Shown in pieces: positions 24,237 through 34,100 of a stretch of 63,370 nucleotides of DNA. The notes under the pieces were generated by a model, which was given only the letters and a program-made list of their open reading frames with translations, ran no database searches and was not told where the DNA came from. A program made the translations under genes and the position numbers. Source of the stretch: Paenibacillus rhizosphaerae (GTDB taxonomy: Bacteria; Bacillota; Bacilli; Paenibacillales; Paenibacillaceae); the NCBI RefSeq assembly GCF_014192015.1, contig NZ_JACHXJ010000011.1, positions 1 to 63,370 of the forward strand. The letters are read 5' to 3'. The stretch's first letter is position 1. Each line of letters begins with the position of its first letter.

Positions 24237-24859
24237 TACGCGAGCACCTCCTCTACCTTCTGAACTGCTTCTTTCGTAATGATCAGTTTGTCGTACAGAA
24301 GTACGTCAAGAACATTAATGCCGTCTGCTGCAACAAATTTCACGCCAGGAATATTCCGTGCGGAAAGAGCCACATTATCATCATAGCCAGGAGCCACGAT
24401 CAGAGCCTTACGTTCTACTTTCAGATTGTTCAGGATCGCTGCGAATTCCTTTGTTTTAGGCGTGTTCAGAGCGAGTTGGTCCAGAACGATCAGATTGTTA
24501 GCGATCACTTTGGAAGACAATGCAGATTTAATAGCCAGACGACGAACTTTCTTAGGAAGCTTGAACGAATAGCTGCGTGGTGTTGGACCAAACACAGTAC
24601 CGCCGCCCTTCCATTGTGGTGAACGGATCGAACCTTGACGAGCACGGCCGGTTCCTTTTTGTTTCCAAGGCTTACGTCCGCCGCCACGTACTTCAGAACG
24701 GCCCTTCACTTTATGTGTACCACGACGCAAAGACGCTCTTTGCAGCAATACCGCTTGGTTCATCACGTGTACGTTTGGCTCTACGCCAAATACCGCATCG
24801 TTCAGTTCCAATTCTCCTACTTCGCTACCGCTGACATTAAACAGGGTTACTTTTGGCAT
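24236..24859 (-). CDS. rplD: 50S ribosomal protein L4
   Basis: This 207-residue L4 has the tunnel loop GGGRKPWKQKGTGRARQGS, then RSPQWKGGGTVFGPTPRSY. In some bacteria L4 represses the S10 operon; no known L4 leader was recognised upstream of rpsJ here. It lies between rplC and rplW. Confidence 0.98.
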   Translation of the reverse strand: MPKVTLFNVSGSEVGELELNDAVFGVEPNVHVMNQAVLLQRASLRRGTHKVKGRSEVRGGGRKPWKQKGTGRARQGSIRSPQWKGGGTVFGPTPRSYSFKLPKKVRRLAIKSALSSKVIANNLIVLDQLALNTPKTKEFAAILNNLKVERKALIVAPGYDDNVALSARNIPGVKFVAADGINVLDVLLYDKLIITKEAVQKVEEVLA

Positions 24860-24885
24860 TATGTGTTCCTCCTTTCCTTAGGTGA

Positions 24886-25509
24886 TTATTTCTTCACCGT
24901 TTCGTTAATTTTAACGAAGCTGTTTTTAGGTCCAGGAATAGCACCTTTAACGAGCAGAACGTTGCGTTCTACGTCGACTCTAACAACTTCAAGTTTTTGT
25001 ACCGTTACCGTAGCATTACCCATGTGTCCTGGCAGACGCTTACCTTTAGGAACGCGGTTAGCCTGGATCGAGCCCATGGAACCCGGTCTGCGATGGTAAC
25101 GCGAGCCGTGAGCCATTGGTCCGCGGCTTTGTCCCCAACGTTTGATAACGCCTTGGAAGCCTTTACCTTTGGAAGTACCGGTTACGTCAACAAATTCGCC
25201 TTCTGCGAAGACATCCGCCTTCAGTTCTTGGCCAACCTCGAATGATCCGAGGTCAACACCGCGAATTTCGCGAACGTAGCGCTTAGGTGCAGTATTAGCT
25301 TTTTTAGCATGTCCTGCTTCTGGCTTGTTTGCACGTTTCTCCTTCTTATCGGCGAAACCGATTTGAATAGCTTCGTAGCCATCGTTCTCAAGATCTTTCT
25401 TTTGCAGAACAACACAAGGACCTGCTTCGATAACCGTTACAGGAATTACATTACCTTCTGGAGTAAATACTTGAGTCATTCCGAGTTTTTTTCCTAAGAT
25501 ACCTTTCAT
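24886..25509 (-). CDS. rplC: 50S ribosomal protein L3
   Basis: This 207-residue L3 begins MKGILGKKLGMTQVFTPEG and has GTSKGKGFQGVIKRWG and RHHRRPGSMG-like segments near the peptidyl transferase centre (here YHRRPGSMGSIQANRV). It is the second gene of the superoperon. Confidence 0.98.
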   Translation of the reverse strand: MKGILGKKLGMTQVFTPEGNVIPVTVIEAGPCVVLQKKDLENDGYEAIQIGFADKKEKRANKPEAGHAKKANTAPKRYVREIRGVDLGSFEVGQELKADVFAEGEFVDVTGTSKGKGFQGVIKRWGQSRGPMAHGSRYHRRPGSMGSIQANRVPKGKRLPGHMGNATVTVQKLEVVRVDVERNVLLVKGAIPGPKNSFVKINETVKK

Positions 25510-25545
25510 GTTGACACCTCTTTTCCCGTCTTAATTCATTTCGGA

Positions 25546-25854
25546 TTACAATTTGATTTCGATATCTACACCGGACGGCAGGTCCAAGCGCATAAGAGCA
25601 TCCACAGTTTGTGGAGTTGGGTTAACAATGTCGATCAGACGCTTGTGTGTGCGCATTTCGAATTGCTCCCGAGAATCCTTATACTTGTGTACCGCACGGA
25701 GAATAGTAATGATTTGTTTCTCAGTTGGAAGCGGAATCGGTCCAGATACACCAGCACCCGAACGTTTTGCAGTTTCAACGATTTTCTCAGCGGATTGATC
25801 AAGAATTCTGTGATCGTAAGCTTTCAAACGAATACGAATTTTTTGCTTTGCCAT
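25546..25854 (-). CDS. rpsJ: 30S ribosomal protein S10 (NusE)
   Basis: This 102-residue S10 begins MAKQKIRIRLKAYDHRILDQ and has GPIPLPTEKQ. Besides its ribosomal role it pairs with NusB at boxA of rRNA leaders. The ATG at 25854 follows AAGGAGGGA; the longer frame upstream is leader sequence. It is the first gene of the 30-gene superoperon that ends at rplQ. Confidence 0.98.
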   Translation of the reverse strand: MAKQKIRIRLKAYDHRILDQSAEKIVETAKRSGAGVSGPIPLPTEKQIITILRAVHKYKDSREQFEMRTHKRLIDIVNPTPQTVDALMRLDLPSGVDIEIKL

Positions 25855-25992
25855 TTTAGTCCCTCCTTCTATCGCCCAATTTGGTATCGGACATACTCCG
25901 TGAAAATTTTCTAACCCACCGCTCCATGGCAAAGGGGCCGGGTGTGTCAGTAACCTCTCACATCATCGCAACGTCTCAGAACAACATTCACT

Positions 25993-26021
25993 ATTATATA
26001 TAAAGTATGGGCATAATGCAA
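25993..26021 (-). promoter_or_regulatory. main promoter of the S10-spc-alpha superoperon
   Basis: The minus strand has TTGCAT (26016-26021), a 17-base spacer and TATAAT (25993-25998) in an A/T-rich setting. Transcription would start near 25986, leaving a ~130-base leader before rpsJ with no recognised regulatory RNA. The 323-base gap between tuf and rpsJ holds this promoter and the tuf terminator. Confidence 0.85.
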
Positions 26022-26065
26022 GCTTTAAATGAAAAGCGGTATTGTTCTTTTCTTCCTACTATATA

Positions 26066-26099
26066 AAGAAAGGAATCCTCCCGCCAGGAGAGGATTCCT
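26066..26099 (-). terminator. tuf terminator candidate upstream of rpsJ
   Basis: The arms AGGAATCCTC (26071-26080) and GAGGATTCCT (26090-26099) pair perfectly over 10 bp. On the minus strand TTTCTTTATATA follows. However, this hairpin lies upstream of tuf's stop in plus coordinates only by position: in transcription terms, RNA from tuf (which ends at 26178) runs through it about 80 bases later, before the S10 promoter at 25993-26021. Confidence 0.8.
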
Positions 26100-26177
26100 C
26101 TGTATGTCTTGCGTTTACAACACAGCGTTAATCGTTCCAGCATATCGTTGCTATATGGAAGGCAGTTGGCCTTTTAA

Positions 26178-27368
26178 TTATTTGCTGATTGTTGCGATGG
26201 CACCAGCAGCTACTGTACGTCCACCTTCACGGATCGTGAACTTCGTTCCTTCTTCAATCGCGATTGGAGCGATCAGTTGAACGGTTACAGTGATGTTGTC
26301 GCCAGGCATAACCATTTCAGTTCCTTCTGGAAGGTTAACCACACCAGTTACGTCCGTTGTACGGAAGTAGAACTGAGGACGGTATCCAGTGAAGAAAGGC
26401 TTATGACGGCCACCTTCTTCTTTAGTCAAAACGTATACTTGAGCAGCGAACTCAGTATGCGGTTTAACGGAAGCCGGTTTGCAAAGTACTTGACCGCGCT
26501 CGATTTGGTTACGGTCTACACCGCGAAGCAGGGCACCGATGTTGTCACCAGCTTGAGCGGAATCCAGCAATTTACGGAACATTTCAACGCCCGTAACGAC
26601 GGATTTCTTAGTTTCTTCAGCGATACCAACGATTTCAACTTCGTCGCCCACTTTAACCGTTCCGCGTTCTACACGGCCTGTAGCAACCGTACCACGACCA
26701 GTGATGGAGAATACGTCCTCGACTGGCATAAGGAAAGGTTTGTCAGTGTCGCGCTCTGGAAGAGGGATGTACTCATCGATGATGTTGAACATTTCGATGA
26801 TTTTTTGTGCCCACTCGCCGTCTGGGTTTTGCAGAGCTTCACGAGCGGAACCTTGGATGATTGGAGTGTCGTCGCCTGGGAACTCATATTCGTTCAGCAG
26901 GTCACGAACTTCCATTTCAACCAGTTCAAGAAGTTCAGCGTCTTCAACCATGTCGCATTTGTTCAGGAATACGACGATGTAAGGTACGCCTACCTGACGG
27001 GAGAGCAGGATGTGTTCGCGAGTTTGCGGCATTGGGCCGTCAGCTGCGGATACAACCAGGATCGCTCCGTCCATTTGAGCAGCACCAGTGATCATGTTTT
27101 TAACATAGTCGGCGTGCCCTGGGCAGTCAACGTGTGCGTAGTGACGGTTAGGAGTTTCATATTCCACGTGTGCAGTGGAGATTGTGATACCGCGTTCGCG
27201 CTCTTCTGGAGCTTTGTCGATTTGATCGAATGCTACTGCAGCACCACCGTAAGTTTTGGACAATACAGTCGTGATAGCAGCAGTCAGAGTTGTTTTACCA
27301 TGGTCGACGTGACCGATAGTACCGATGTTAACGTGCGGTTTAGTACGTTCAAACTTAGCCTTTGCCAT
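26178..27368 (-). CDS. tuf: translation elongation factor Tu
   Basis: This 396-residue GTPase delivers aminoacyl-tRNA to the ribosome. The G-motifs are GHVDHGKTT (P-loop), DCPGHADYVKNMITGAAQMD (G3) and NKCD (G4), followed by two beta-barrel domains. It is last in the str operon, 119 bases after fusA, in a spacer that holds a 9-bp inverted repeat. Length and all motifs are normal. Confidence 0.98.
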   Translation of the reverse strand: MAKAKFERTKPHVNIGTIGHVDHGKTTLTAAITTVLSKTYGGAAVAFDQIDKAPEERERGITISTAHVEYETPNRHYAHVDCPGHADYVKNMITGAAQMDGAILVVSAADGPMPQTREHILLSRQVGVPYIVVFLNKCDMVEDAELLELVEMEVRDLLNEYEFPGDDTPIIQGSAREALQNPDGEWAQKIIEMFNIIDEYIPLPERDTDKPFLMPVEDVFSITGRGTVATGRVERGTVKVGDEVEIVGIAEETKKSVVTGVEMFRKLLDSAQAGDNIGALLRGVDRNQIERGQVLCKPASVKPHTEFAAQVYVLTKEEGGRHKPFFTGYRPQFYFRTTDVTGVVNLPEGTEMVMPGDNITVTVQLIAPIAIEEGTKFTIREGGRTVAAGAIATISK

Positions 27369-27416
27369 TTGAACAATTCCTCCTTAAATGGATTGAATAT
27401 AGGTTTTATGTTTGAA

Positions 27417-27464
27417 CTGACCGGTGTTTATGCAAGCAGTTCTGGATGTAATCGTACCGGTCAG
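27417..27464 (-). repeat. inverted repeat in the fusA-tuf spacer
   Basis: CTGACCGGT (27417-27425) and ACCGGTCAG (27456-27464) are exact inverted copies separated by 30 bases. No T-run follows, so it is not a standard terminator. Confidence 0.75.
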
Positions 27465-27487
27465 GGTTTAAAACTCAAAAGCAGAAA

Positions 27488-29569
27488 TTACTCGTCAGTT
27501 CCTTTGGACTTCGAAACAATTTCTTCAGCGATGTTCTTAGGAACTTCTTCGTAGTGGGAGAGTTCCATGGAGAATACGCCGCGCCCTTGGGTACCGGAAC
27601 GAAGTGTCGTCGAGTATCCGAACATTTCGGAAAGAGGCACTTTCGCACGGATGATCTGAGCGCCGGAACGGCTATCCATACCTTCGATACGTCCGCGGCG
27701 GGAGTTCAGCATGCCCATTACATCGCCCATGTATTCTTCAGGCACTGTAACTTCGACTTTCATGATTGGCTCGAGCAGGACAGGTTTACACTTGTCTTTA
27801 GCTGCTTTAAGCGCCATGGAACCGGCAATCTTAAACGCCATTTCATTGGAGTCGACATCATGGTAGGAACCGTCTACGATTGTAGCTTTGATGTCTACAA
27901 GCGGGAAGCCGGCAAGAACACCATTCTTCATGGCTTCTTCGATACCATTCAGTGCAGGCTGGACGTATTCTCTTGGTACAGAGCCACCGACGATCTTGCT
28001 GTCAAACTGGCTGCCAGTACCTGCTTCGAGAGGTTCGAACTCAACCCAGACGTGACCGTATTGACCACGACCACCGGACTGACGAACAAATTTACCCTCA
28101 ACGCGAGCAGCTTGACGGAAGGTTTCACGGTAAGCAACCTGTGGTTTACCCACATTGGTTTCTACCTTGAATTCACGACGCATACGGTCAATGATGATAT
28201 CAAGGTGAAGCTCACCCATACCAGCCAAAATTGTTTGGCCAGTCTCTTCATCTGTATGAGCACGCAGCGTAGGATCTTCTTCTGTCAATTTGCCCAAAGC
28301 AACGCCCATTTTATCTTGGTCGGCTTTGGTTTTAGGCTCAACTGCGATTTCGATAACCGGATCCGGGAAGTTCATGGATTCCAGGATAACCGGAGCTTTC
28401 TCATCGCAGAGCGTGTCGCCCGTACCGGTATCTTTCAAGCCTACGGCAGCCGCGATGTCACCGGAGTAAACTTCGCTGATCTCTTGACGGCTGTTCGCGT
28501 GCATCTGAAGGATACGGCCGATACGTTCGCGTTTGCCTTTGGTAGCGTTCAATACGTAAGAACCGGATTGAAGAATACCAGAGTATACGCGGAAGAACGT
28601 CAGTTTACCAACATAAGGGTCAGTCATGATTTTGAATGCCAGAGCCGCGAACGGTTCTTCATCGGAAGAATGACGCTCAACTTCCGTACCGTCTTCAAGG
28701 TGACCTTGAATCGATGGCACGTCAACTGGAGCTGGCAGATAATCGATAACAGCGTCCAGCATCAGCTGAACCCCTTTGTTGCGGTAAGAGGAACCACAGA
28801 TAACCGGGAAGATCTTAACTTCGCAAACCCCTTTGCGGAGGGCAGCTTTCAGTTCCGAAACAGTGATTTCTTCACCTTCCAGATACTTCATTGTCAGGTC
28901 TTCGTCGAGTTCTGCAACTTTTTCGATCAGTTCAGCGCGAAGTTCTTCGACTTTGTCTTGGAACTCGGCTGGAACGTCGACTACCTCAATGTTTTGACCC
29001 AGGTCGTCTTTGTACATATGAGCTTTTTGCTCAACCAGGTCAATGATGCCCACGAAGTCGTTCTCTGCGCCGATCGGCAATTGAATCGCTACTGCGTTCG
29101 CTTGCAGACGATCGCGCATGTCGTTAACAACGTTCAGATAGTCGGCACCGATAATATCCATTTTGTTTACATATGCGATCCGCGGAACGCCGTAGCGGTC
29201 AGCCTGTCTCCATACGGTTTCAGACTGAGGCTCAACGCCCTCTTTCGCACTGAAAACACCTACTGCCCCATCCAATACACGAAGGGAACGTTCAACTTCA
29301 ACCGTGAAGTCAACGTGCCCTGGGGTGTCAATGATATTAACGCGGTGACCTTTCCACGAAGCGGTCGTCGCAGCGGAAGTAATCGTGATCCCGCGCTCCT
29401 GTTCCTGTTCCATCCAGTCCATTGTAGCCGCACCCTCGTGAACTTCACCGATTTTGTGCGTACGGCCTGTGTAGAACAAGATCCGCTCTGTGGTGGTCGT
29501 TTTACCAGCGTCAATATGCGCCATGATCCCGATGTTGCGTGTATTTTTCAAGGAGAACTCTCTTGCCAT
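27488..29569 (-). CDS. fusA: translation elongation factor G
   Basis: This 693-residue translocase GTPase has AHIDAGKTTTTER (P-loop), DTPGHVDFTVEVERSLRVLD (G3) and NKMD (G4), followed by domains II-V. It is the full-length housekeeping EF-G, in the conserved rpsL-rpsG-fusA-tuf order. Nothing suggests a fusidic-acid-protection type protein. Confidence 0.98.
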   Translation of the reverse strand: MAREFSLKNTRNIGIMAHIDAGKTTTTERILFYTGRTHKIGEVHEGAATMDWMEQEQERGITITSAATTASWKGHRVNIIDTPGHVDFTVEVERSLRVLDGAVGVFSAKEGVEPQSETVWRQADRYGVPRIAYVNKMDIIGADYLNVVNDMRDRLQANAVAIQLPIGAENDFVGIIDLVEQKAHMYKDDLGQNIEVVDVPAEFQDKVEELRAELIEKVAELDEDLTMKYLEGEEITVSELKAALRKGVCEVKIFPVICGSSYRNKGVQLMLDAVIDYLPAPVDVPSIQGHLEDGTEVERHSSDEEPFAALAFKIMTDPYVGKLTFFRVYSGILQSGSYVLNATKGKRERIGRILQMHANSRQEISEVYSGDIAAAVGLKDTGTGDTLCDEKAPVILESMNFPDPVIEIAVEPKTKADQDKMGVALGKLTEEDPTLRAHTDEETGQTILAGMGELHLDIIIDRMRREFKVETNVGKPQVAYRETFRQAARVEGKFVRQSGGRGQYGHVWVEFEPLEAGTGSQFDSKIVGGSVPREYVQPALNGIEEAMKNGVLAGFPLVDIKATIVDGSYHDVDSNEMAFKIAGSMALKAAKDKCKPVLLEPIMKVEVTVPEEYMGDVMGMLNSRRGRIEGMDSRSGAQIIRAKVPLSEMFGYSTTLRSGTQGRGVFSMELSHYEEVPKNIAEEIVSKSKGTDE

Positions 29570-29617
29570 GAAAATAGTCTCCCTTCAAAATTGAAGTATA
29601 ATTTATTGAGCTGAATC

Positions 29618-30088
29618 CTACCAGCGGTAGTGAGCAAACGCTTTGTTCGCTTCAGCCATTTTGTGAGTGTCCTCGCGTTTCTTAACGGAAGCGCCTGTGT
29701 TGTTGGAAGCGTCGATGATCTCAGCCGCCAAACGCTCTTCCATTGTCTTCTCACCGCGGTTGCGGGAGTAGTTCACGAGCCAACGTAATCCCAAAGACGT
29801 ACGTCTTTCAGGTTTTACTTCAATCGGCACCTGGTAGTTGGCACCGCCGACACGGCGTGCTTTAACTTCCAGCACTGGCATGATATTTTTGATGGCTGCT
29901 TCAAACACTTCCATAGGATCTTTACCCGTACGTTCTTGAATCAGCTTGAACGAATTGTAAAGGATGCTTTGGGCAACACCTCTTTTACCATCCAGCATGA
30001 TGCGGTTGATAAGGCGCGTAACCAGCTTGCTGTTGTACACCGGATCCGGCAATACGTCTCTCTTACTAACTGGACCTTTGCGTGGCAT
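29618..30088 (-). CDS. rpsG: 30S ribosomal protein S7
   Basis: This 156-residue S7 begins MPRKGPVSKRDVLPDPVYNS and has MLDGKRGVAQSILYNSF and EVKARRVGGANYQVPIEV. It nucleates the 30S head and lies at the E site. It is between rpsL and fusA. Confidence 0.98.
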   Translation of the reverse strand: MPRKGPVSKRDVLPDPVYNSKLVTRLINRIMLDGKRGVAQSILYNSFKLIQERTGKDPMEVFEAAIKNIMPVLEVKARRVGGANYQVPIEVKPERRTSLGLRWLVNYSRNRGEKTMEERLAAEIIDASNNTGASVKKREDTHKMAEANKAFAHYRW

Positions 30089-30130
30089 GGATATCCCCCT
30101 TTCTCAATTCTTGAACTCTTATAGAATCAA

Positions 30131-30553
30131 TTACGATTTTTTAGCTTTCGGACGTTTCGCGCCGTATTTGGAACGAGCTTGCATCCGGTTGTTCACACCT
30201 GCAGTATCAAGCGCACCGCGAACGATATGGTAACGAACACCTGGAAGGTCTTTTACCCGTCCACCGCGAACCAATACCACACTGTGCTCTTGCAGGTTGT
30301 GTCCGATCCCCGGAATGTAAGCAGTCACCTCGATGCGGTTCGTCAAACGAACACGGGCATATTTACGAAGCGCGGAGTTCGGTTTCTTCGGAGTCATTGT
30401 ACCTACACGGGTGCAGACACCACGTTTTTGAGGAGCACTAAGTCCTGTCTCTTCACGCTTCAGAGCGTTGTATCCTTTCTGCAATGCAGGGGACTTCGAC
30501 TTGTAGATCTTAGCTTGACGTCCTTTGCGAACTAGCTGGTTAATTGTTGGCAT
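30131..30553 (-). CDS. rpsL: 30S ribosomal protein S12
   Basis: This 140-residue S12 begins MPTINQLVRKGRQAKIYKS. The two decoding loops TPKKPNSALRK and RGGRVKDLPGVRYH carry the wild-type lysines whose mutation gives streptomycin resistance. The ATG at 30553 follows AAGGGGGTGG; a 3-codon-longer frame is less likely. Confidence 0.98.
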   Translation of the reverse strand: MPTINQLVRKGRQAKIYKSKSPALQKGYNALKREETGLSAPQKRGVCTRVGTMTPKKPNSALRKYARVRLTNRIEVTAYIPGIGHNLQEHSVVLVRGGRVKDLPGVRYHIVRGALDTAGVNNRMQARSKYGAKRPKAKKS

Positions 30554-30697
30554 GTTAGCCACCCCCTTCCCATAATACTTATCCTCATTACAAACCTCTT
30601 TTTAAGTCCACAGACCCAGGCGGTTCATAAAAGAACAAATGAAAAGTCTTTGCCGGAAGAACTCTGTTGATTTCCCCAACAAAAACGTTCCTTACAA

Positions 30698-30949
30698 CTA
30701 TGATTTAACGATGGCGGCCATCGCTGCGCCCACTTCAATTCCACATGCTTTACCCAAATGATGCATAGTATCCACATAGGTGATCTTCACTCCATGCTTA
30801 GTGCAAAGAGCTTCGACCTTTGAAACGAGCCGGTGTTCCGCATCTTCCGCCACAAACACTTCGGCGGCTTGGCCCAATTCTACGAGTTTCATCGTTTGTT
30901 TGGCACCGATCTTGACATGAGCATCCTGTAATCCTTTATCATTAGACAT
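30698..30949 (-). CDS. rplGB: L7Ae-family K-turn-binding ribosomal protein
   Basis: This 83-residue L7Ae/L30e-fold protein has VKIGAKQTMKLVELGQAAEVFVAEDAE-type family features split around a KQTMK helix and ends with GKACGIEVGAAMAAIV. In B. subtilis the homologue (YbxF) binds kink-turn RNA. Its place directly ahead of rpsL is conserved. The ATG at 30949 follows TGGAGGA; the longer frame would span the ribosome binding site. It is first in the str operon. Confidence 0.93.
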   Translation of the reverse strand: MSNDKGLQDAHVKIGAKQTMKLVELGQAAEVFVAEDAEHRLVSKVEALCTKHGVKITYVDTMHHLGKACGIEVGAAMAAIVKS

Positions 30950-31001
30950 TTTGATATCCTCCAAAAGCACAGGAATACTTAACTACTCACGCACCTTTGC
31001 T

Positions 31002-31030
31002 ATATTAGCACTTGCATTAGGCGATGTCAA
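31002..31030 (-). promoter_or_regulatory. promoter of the str operon (rplGB-rpsL-rpsG-fusA-tuf)
   Basis: The minus strand has TTGACA (31025-31030), a 17-base spacer and TAATAT (31002-31007), ~45 bases before rplGB. It follows a strong hairpin after rpoC. Confidence 0.8.
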
Positions 31031-31050
31031 GAATGTTTCAGGAAAGTTTT

Positions 31051-31084
31051 CGCGGAAGCAGCCTTTTTTCATGCCGCCTCCGCG
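31051..31084. other. 12-bp GC-rich hairpin after rpoC
   Basis: On the minus strand CGCGGAGGCGGC can pair with GCTGCTTCCGCG, with two G-U pairs and a 10-base loop. AAAAC follows instead of T, so it is not a normal terminator for rpoC. It may protect or process the 3' end of the rpoBC message. Confidence 0.5.
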
Positions 31085-31108
31085 TAAAACCGCCTGAATT
31101 ACAGTCTA

Positions 31109-34100
31109 TTACTCTACGGTTGCCGTTTCAAGCTCTTTGGAGTCCTGATCTTCGCCGTTCGGATCATCGAATTTGACGCTGCGGTAACGGTTCATACCGG
31201 TACCTGCAGGGATCAATTTACCGATGATGACATTTTCTTTCAGGCCGAGCAGCTGGTCAACCTTGCCTTTGATCGCCGCATCGGTAAGAACGCGGGTCGT
31301 CTCCTGGAAGGATGCCGCGGACAAGAAGGAATCGGTCTCCAGGGAAGCCTTGGTGATACCGAGCAGAACCGGTTTGGCCACCGCAGGCTCTTTTCCGGAC
31401 AGGATTGCATCTTTGTTCGCTGCTTCGTATTCATGAATGTCGGTGAATGATCCAGGAAGAAGCGGTGTATCTCCTGCATCGACGATACGGATTTTACGCA
31501 GCATCTGCTTGATCATGACTTCGACGTGCTTATCATTGATTTCTACGCCCTGGTTACGGTATACGCGCTGTACTTCCTGCAGAATGTAGTTCTGCACCCC
31601 GCGGATCCCTTTAATGCGCAGCATTTCTTTCGGGTCGATGGAACCGTCTGTCAGCTCGTCGCCGGCTTCGATTTCCTGACCTTCGCTTACGCGCAGACGG
31701 GAACCGTAGGTAACGGAGTACACTTTCGTTTCCGCTTCACCTTGGACTTCGATTTCACGACGGTCTTTCGCTTCGCGGATTTCCTTCACGACGCCGTCGA
31801 TTTCACTAATGGTTGCCTGACCTTTCGGATTCCGGGCTTCGAAAAGTTCCTGAATACGCGGAAGACCTTGGGTAATATCGTCCCCTGCGACACCACCGGT
31901 ATGGAACGTACGCATAGTAAGCTGGGTTCCTGGTTCACCGATGGATTGCGCGGCGATGATGCCGACCGCTTCCCCGATTTCCACGAATTTGCCTGTGGCC
32001 AGGTTGCGTCCGTAGCACTTCTTACATACGCCGTGACGGGCACGGCAGCTGAGTACCGAACGGATTTGCAGTTTCGTTACGCCGGAGTTGACGATCAGGT
32101 TCGCTTTATCCGAATCGATCAGCTCGTTGCGGTTAACCAGAATTTCGTTGGTTTCCGGATGACGAACCGTCTCGAAGCAGTAGCGTCCTTCAATACGGTC
32201 ATACAGATCCTCGATAACCTCTTTACCATCCTGAATCCGGCTGACGGTAAAGCCTTTATCCGTACCGCAGTCTTCTTCACGGACGATAACGTCCTGGGCA
32301 ACGTCTACCAGACGGCGTGTCAGGTAACCGGAGTCCGCTGTACGCAGCGCGGTATCCGCCAGACCTTTACGGGCACCATGCGTCGACAGGAAGTACTCGA
32401 GGACGGTCAGACCTTCACGGAAGTTGGATTTGATCGGGAGTTCGATGATCCGGCCGGATGGGTTCGCCATCAGACCCCGCATGCCGCCGAGCTGAGTAAT
32501 CTGCGATTTGTTACCCCGTGCTTTGGAATCAACCATGAGCATGATGGAGTTAAAGCGGTCCATGGATTTCATCAGGATGTCCGTAATGTCATCCTTCGCT
32601 TTGGACCAAATATCGATAACGCGGTCGTACCGTTCTTCGTTCGTAATCAAGCCGCGGCGGTACTGGTTCGTAACGACCGCAACCTTCTCGTCGGATTCCT
32701 TCAGGATCGCCTGCTTTTCATCAGGAACGATAACGTCGGATACCGCAACGGTTACGCCGGCACGCGTCGAATACGTGAAGCCGAGCTGCTTGATTTTGTC
32801 CAGAATAACGGAAGTTTCCGTCGTGTGGTAAATCTCGAAGCAGCGGGCAATGATTTGACCCAGATACTCTTTACCAACGGCGCTGCTTATAGGCAGGTCG
32901 TTCATGCGCTCGCGGATGTCCGCGCCTTTTTCATAGACGAAATATTTATCCGGCGTTCCGTTGAACAGGTTGTCACGGGTTGCTTCATTAATATACGGGA
33001 AGCTGCTCGGGAAAATTTCGTTGAAAATGATGCGTCCGACGGTCGTCAAGAGCATTGCGTCCTGCTGTTTGTCGGTAAAGCTCGTTTTGCCGAGCGCTTT
33101 TACCGGAATGGCTACCCGTGCATGCAGACCTGCCGTTCCGCGTTGGTAAGCCGATACGGCTTCGTTCACGGAGCTCAGGATCATGCCGGAACCTTTCTCT
33201 TCCTTGTTGTCCATGGTCAGATAGAAAGATCCGAGAACCATATCCTGCGAAGGCGTTACGACAGGTTTACCGTCTTTAGGGTTCAAAATGTTGCCGGATG
33301 CCAGCATGAGAATACGGGCTTCAGCCTGTGCCTCTGCGGACAGCGGAACGTGAACCGCCATCTGGTCGCCGTCGAAGTCGGCGTTGTAAGCCGTACATAC
33401 TAGCGGATGCAGACGGATCGCGTGACCTTCCACCAGGATCGGCTCAAACGCTTGGATACCGAGACGGTGAAGCGTAGGGGCACGGTTCAGCAGAACCGGA
33501 TGCTCTTTAATGACTTCTTCGAGAACGTCCCAGACTTCCGGACTTACGCGCTCAACCTTACGTTTGGCGCTCTTAATGTTATGGGCGAGGCCCTTGTTTA
33601 CAAGTTCTTTCATGACAAACGGTTTGAACAATTCCAGCGCCATTTTCTTCGGCAGACCGCACTGATACATTTTCAGGTACGGACCGACGACGATAACGGA
33701 ACGGCCGGAGTAGTCAACGCGTTTACCGAGCAGGTTTTGCCGGAAACGTCCTTGTTTACCTTTCAGCATGTGGCTGAGGGATTTCAACGGACGGTTGCCT
33801 GGTCCCGTTACAGGACGGCCGCGGCGGCCGTTGTCGATCAGGGCGTCAACCGCTTCCTGCAGCATCCGTTTTTCGTTCTGAACGATGATGTCCGGAGCTC
33901 CCAGATCAAGCAGACGCTTCAAGCGGTTGTTCCGGTTGATCACGCGGCGGTACAGGTCGTTCAGGTCAGACGTTGCGAAACGTCCACCGTCCAGCTGCAC
34001 CATCGGGCGCAGTTCCGGAGGGATAACCGGCAGCACGTCCATGATCATCCACTCTGGCTTGTTGCCGGAGTTGCGGAAAGCCTCGATGACTTCCAGACGC

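Noticed and set aside
27554..29614. A 686-codon plus-strand open frame opposite fusA
   Set aside because: It mirrors EF-G in antisense. Codon bias of a highly expressed gene leaves long open antisense frames.
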